The notes below the pieces were generated by a model. That model had not been told where the DNA came from and ran no database searches. It worked only from the letters and a program-made list of their open reading frames with translations. From RGIG426 sp045639905 (GTDB taxonomy: Bacteria; Bacillota; Clostridia; Oscillospirales; Acutalibacteraceae), in contig JAZUDZ010000013.1 of assembly GCA_045639905.1 (NCBI GenBank), forward strand, positions 1 through 46,565: a stretch of DNA of 46,565 nucleotides, given 5' to 3'. The number at the start of each line of letters is the position of its first letter. Within the stretch, counting starts at the first letter, position 1. A program made the position numbers and the translations under genes. Shown piece after piece: positions 46,472 to 46,565 of this stretch.

Positions 46472-46500
46472 ATTATAGCACCCCAAAATGACAGTGTCAA
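46472..46500 (-). promoter_or_regulatory. Perfect consensus promoter of the 5S rRNA gene
   Basis: On the minus strand: TTGACA (46495-46500), 17-nt spacer, TATAAT (46472-46477), with A/T tracts upstream (about 46501-46530) that look like an UP element, about 35 nt before the 5S gene. Confidence 0.92.
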
Positions 46501-46565
46501 GAAAAATTTAAAAAAATTTCCATTTTTTCTGAAAAATCATTTTTTTGTTGGGATTGTTTCGAAAC

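Overview
The window looks like a chromosomal piece of an uncultured gut or rumen-type member of the Clostridia (Oscillospiraceae/Ruminococcaceae-like Firmicutes). Evidence: Gram-positive housekeeping clusters (holB-ricT, hprK-glcK-murB-whiA, rsmD-coaD), strong AGGAGG-type ribosome binding sites, TTGACA/TATAAT promoters, U-tailed terminators, and five secreted proteins with type I dockerin domains (conserved DMKDVL-LRKYLAG segments). No cohesin or scaffoldin gene lies in the window.

Region 1 (1 to about 12.1 kb) is accessory and visibly GC-richer than what follows. It holds the 3' end of a GLUG-repeat surface protein whose membrane anchor is cut off by an in-frame TAA, two large dockerin-tailed secreted proteins (1289 and 938 aa, the latter with seven ~120-aa repeats), an IS3-family (IS150-like) element, a 623-aa lipoprotein, a DUF3592-like membrane protein and a decayed OmpA-type C-terminus. 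The block ends at the 3' end of a tRNA-Ala(CGC) gene. The IS sits in the loop of the terminator of the upstream dockerin gene, with a 3-bp target duplication.

Region 2 (12.3 to 21.9 kb) is core genome: holB, ricT, a small ferredoxin, trmN6-like, tcdA, rsmE, a six-TM protein, trmO (reverse), then hprK-glcK-murB-whiA. Region 3 (22 to 27.2 kb) carries two adjacent secreted proteins with an N-terminal dockerin and a C-terminal transglutaminase-like domain with an intact Cys-His-Asp triad. One of them also has three carbohydrate-binding-like modules joined by poly-Thr linkers.

Region 4 (27.3 to 37.3 kb): a tRNA cluster (Gly-Arg-His-Gln); an unusual three-gene operon (Sel1/TPR repeats, J-domain-like, HIRAN); a partner-switching pair (STAS antagonist plus a membrane SpoIIE phosphatase fused to an RsbW-like ATPase); proC, rsmD, coaD, a coiled-coil protein; tRNA-Thr; galE; ttcA-like; and a pyrophosphatase-like/Nudix fusion.

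Region 5 (37.3 to 46.6 kb), mostly on the minus strand: a broken SpaA/Cna-like surface protein exon directly behind the 3' end (domains V and VI) of a group II intron, a Lys/Thr-repeat lipoprotein, aconitase, secF/secD and a PLP aminotransferase. The window ends with a small dockerin protein (plus strand) and an apparently solitary 5S rRNA gene that has its own consensus promoter.

The most interesting points are: the IS that split a terminator but brings its own terminator, a junction-promoter layout and a hairpin that hides the orfA ribosome binding site; the exactly 34-nt group II domain V remnant and its 3' exon; the stand-alone 5S gene; the Sel1/J-domain/HIRAN operon; and the dockerin-transglutaminase pair.
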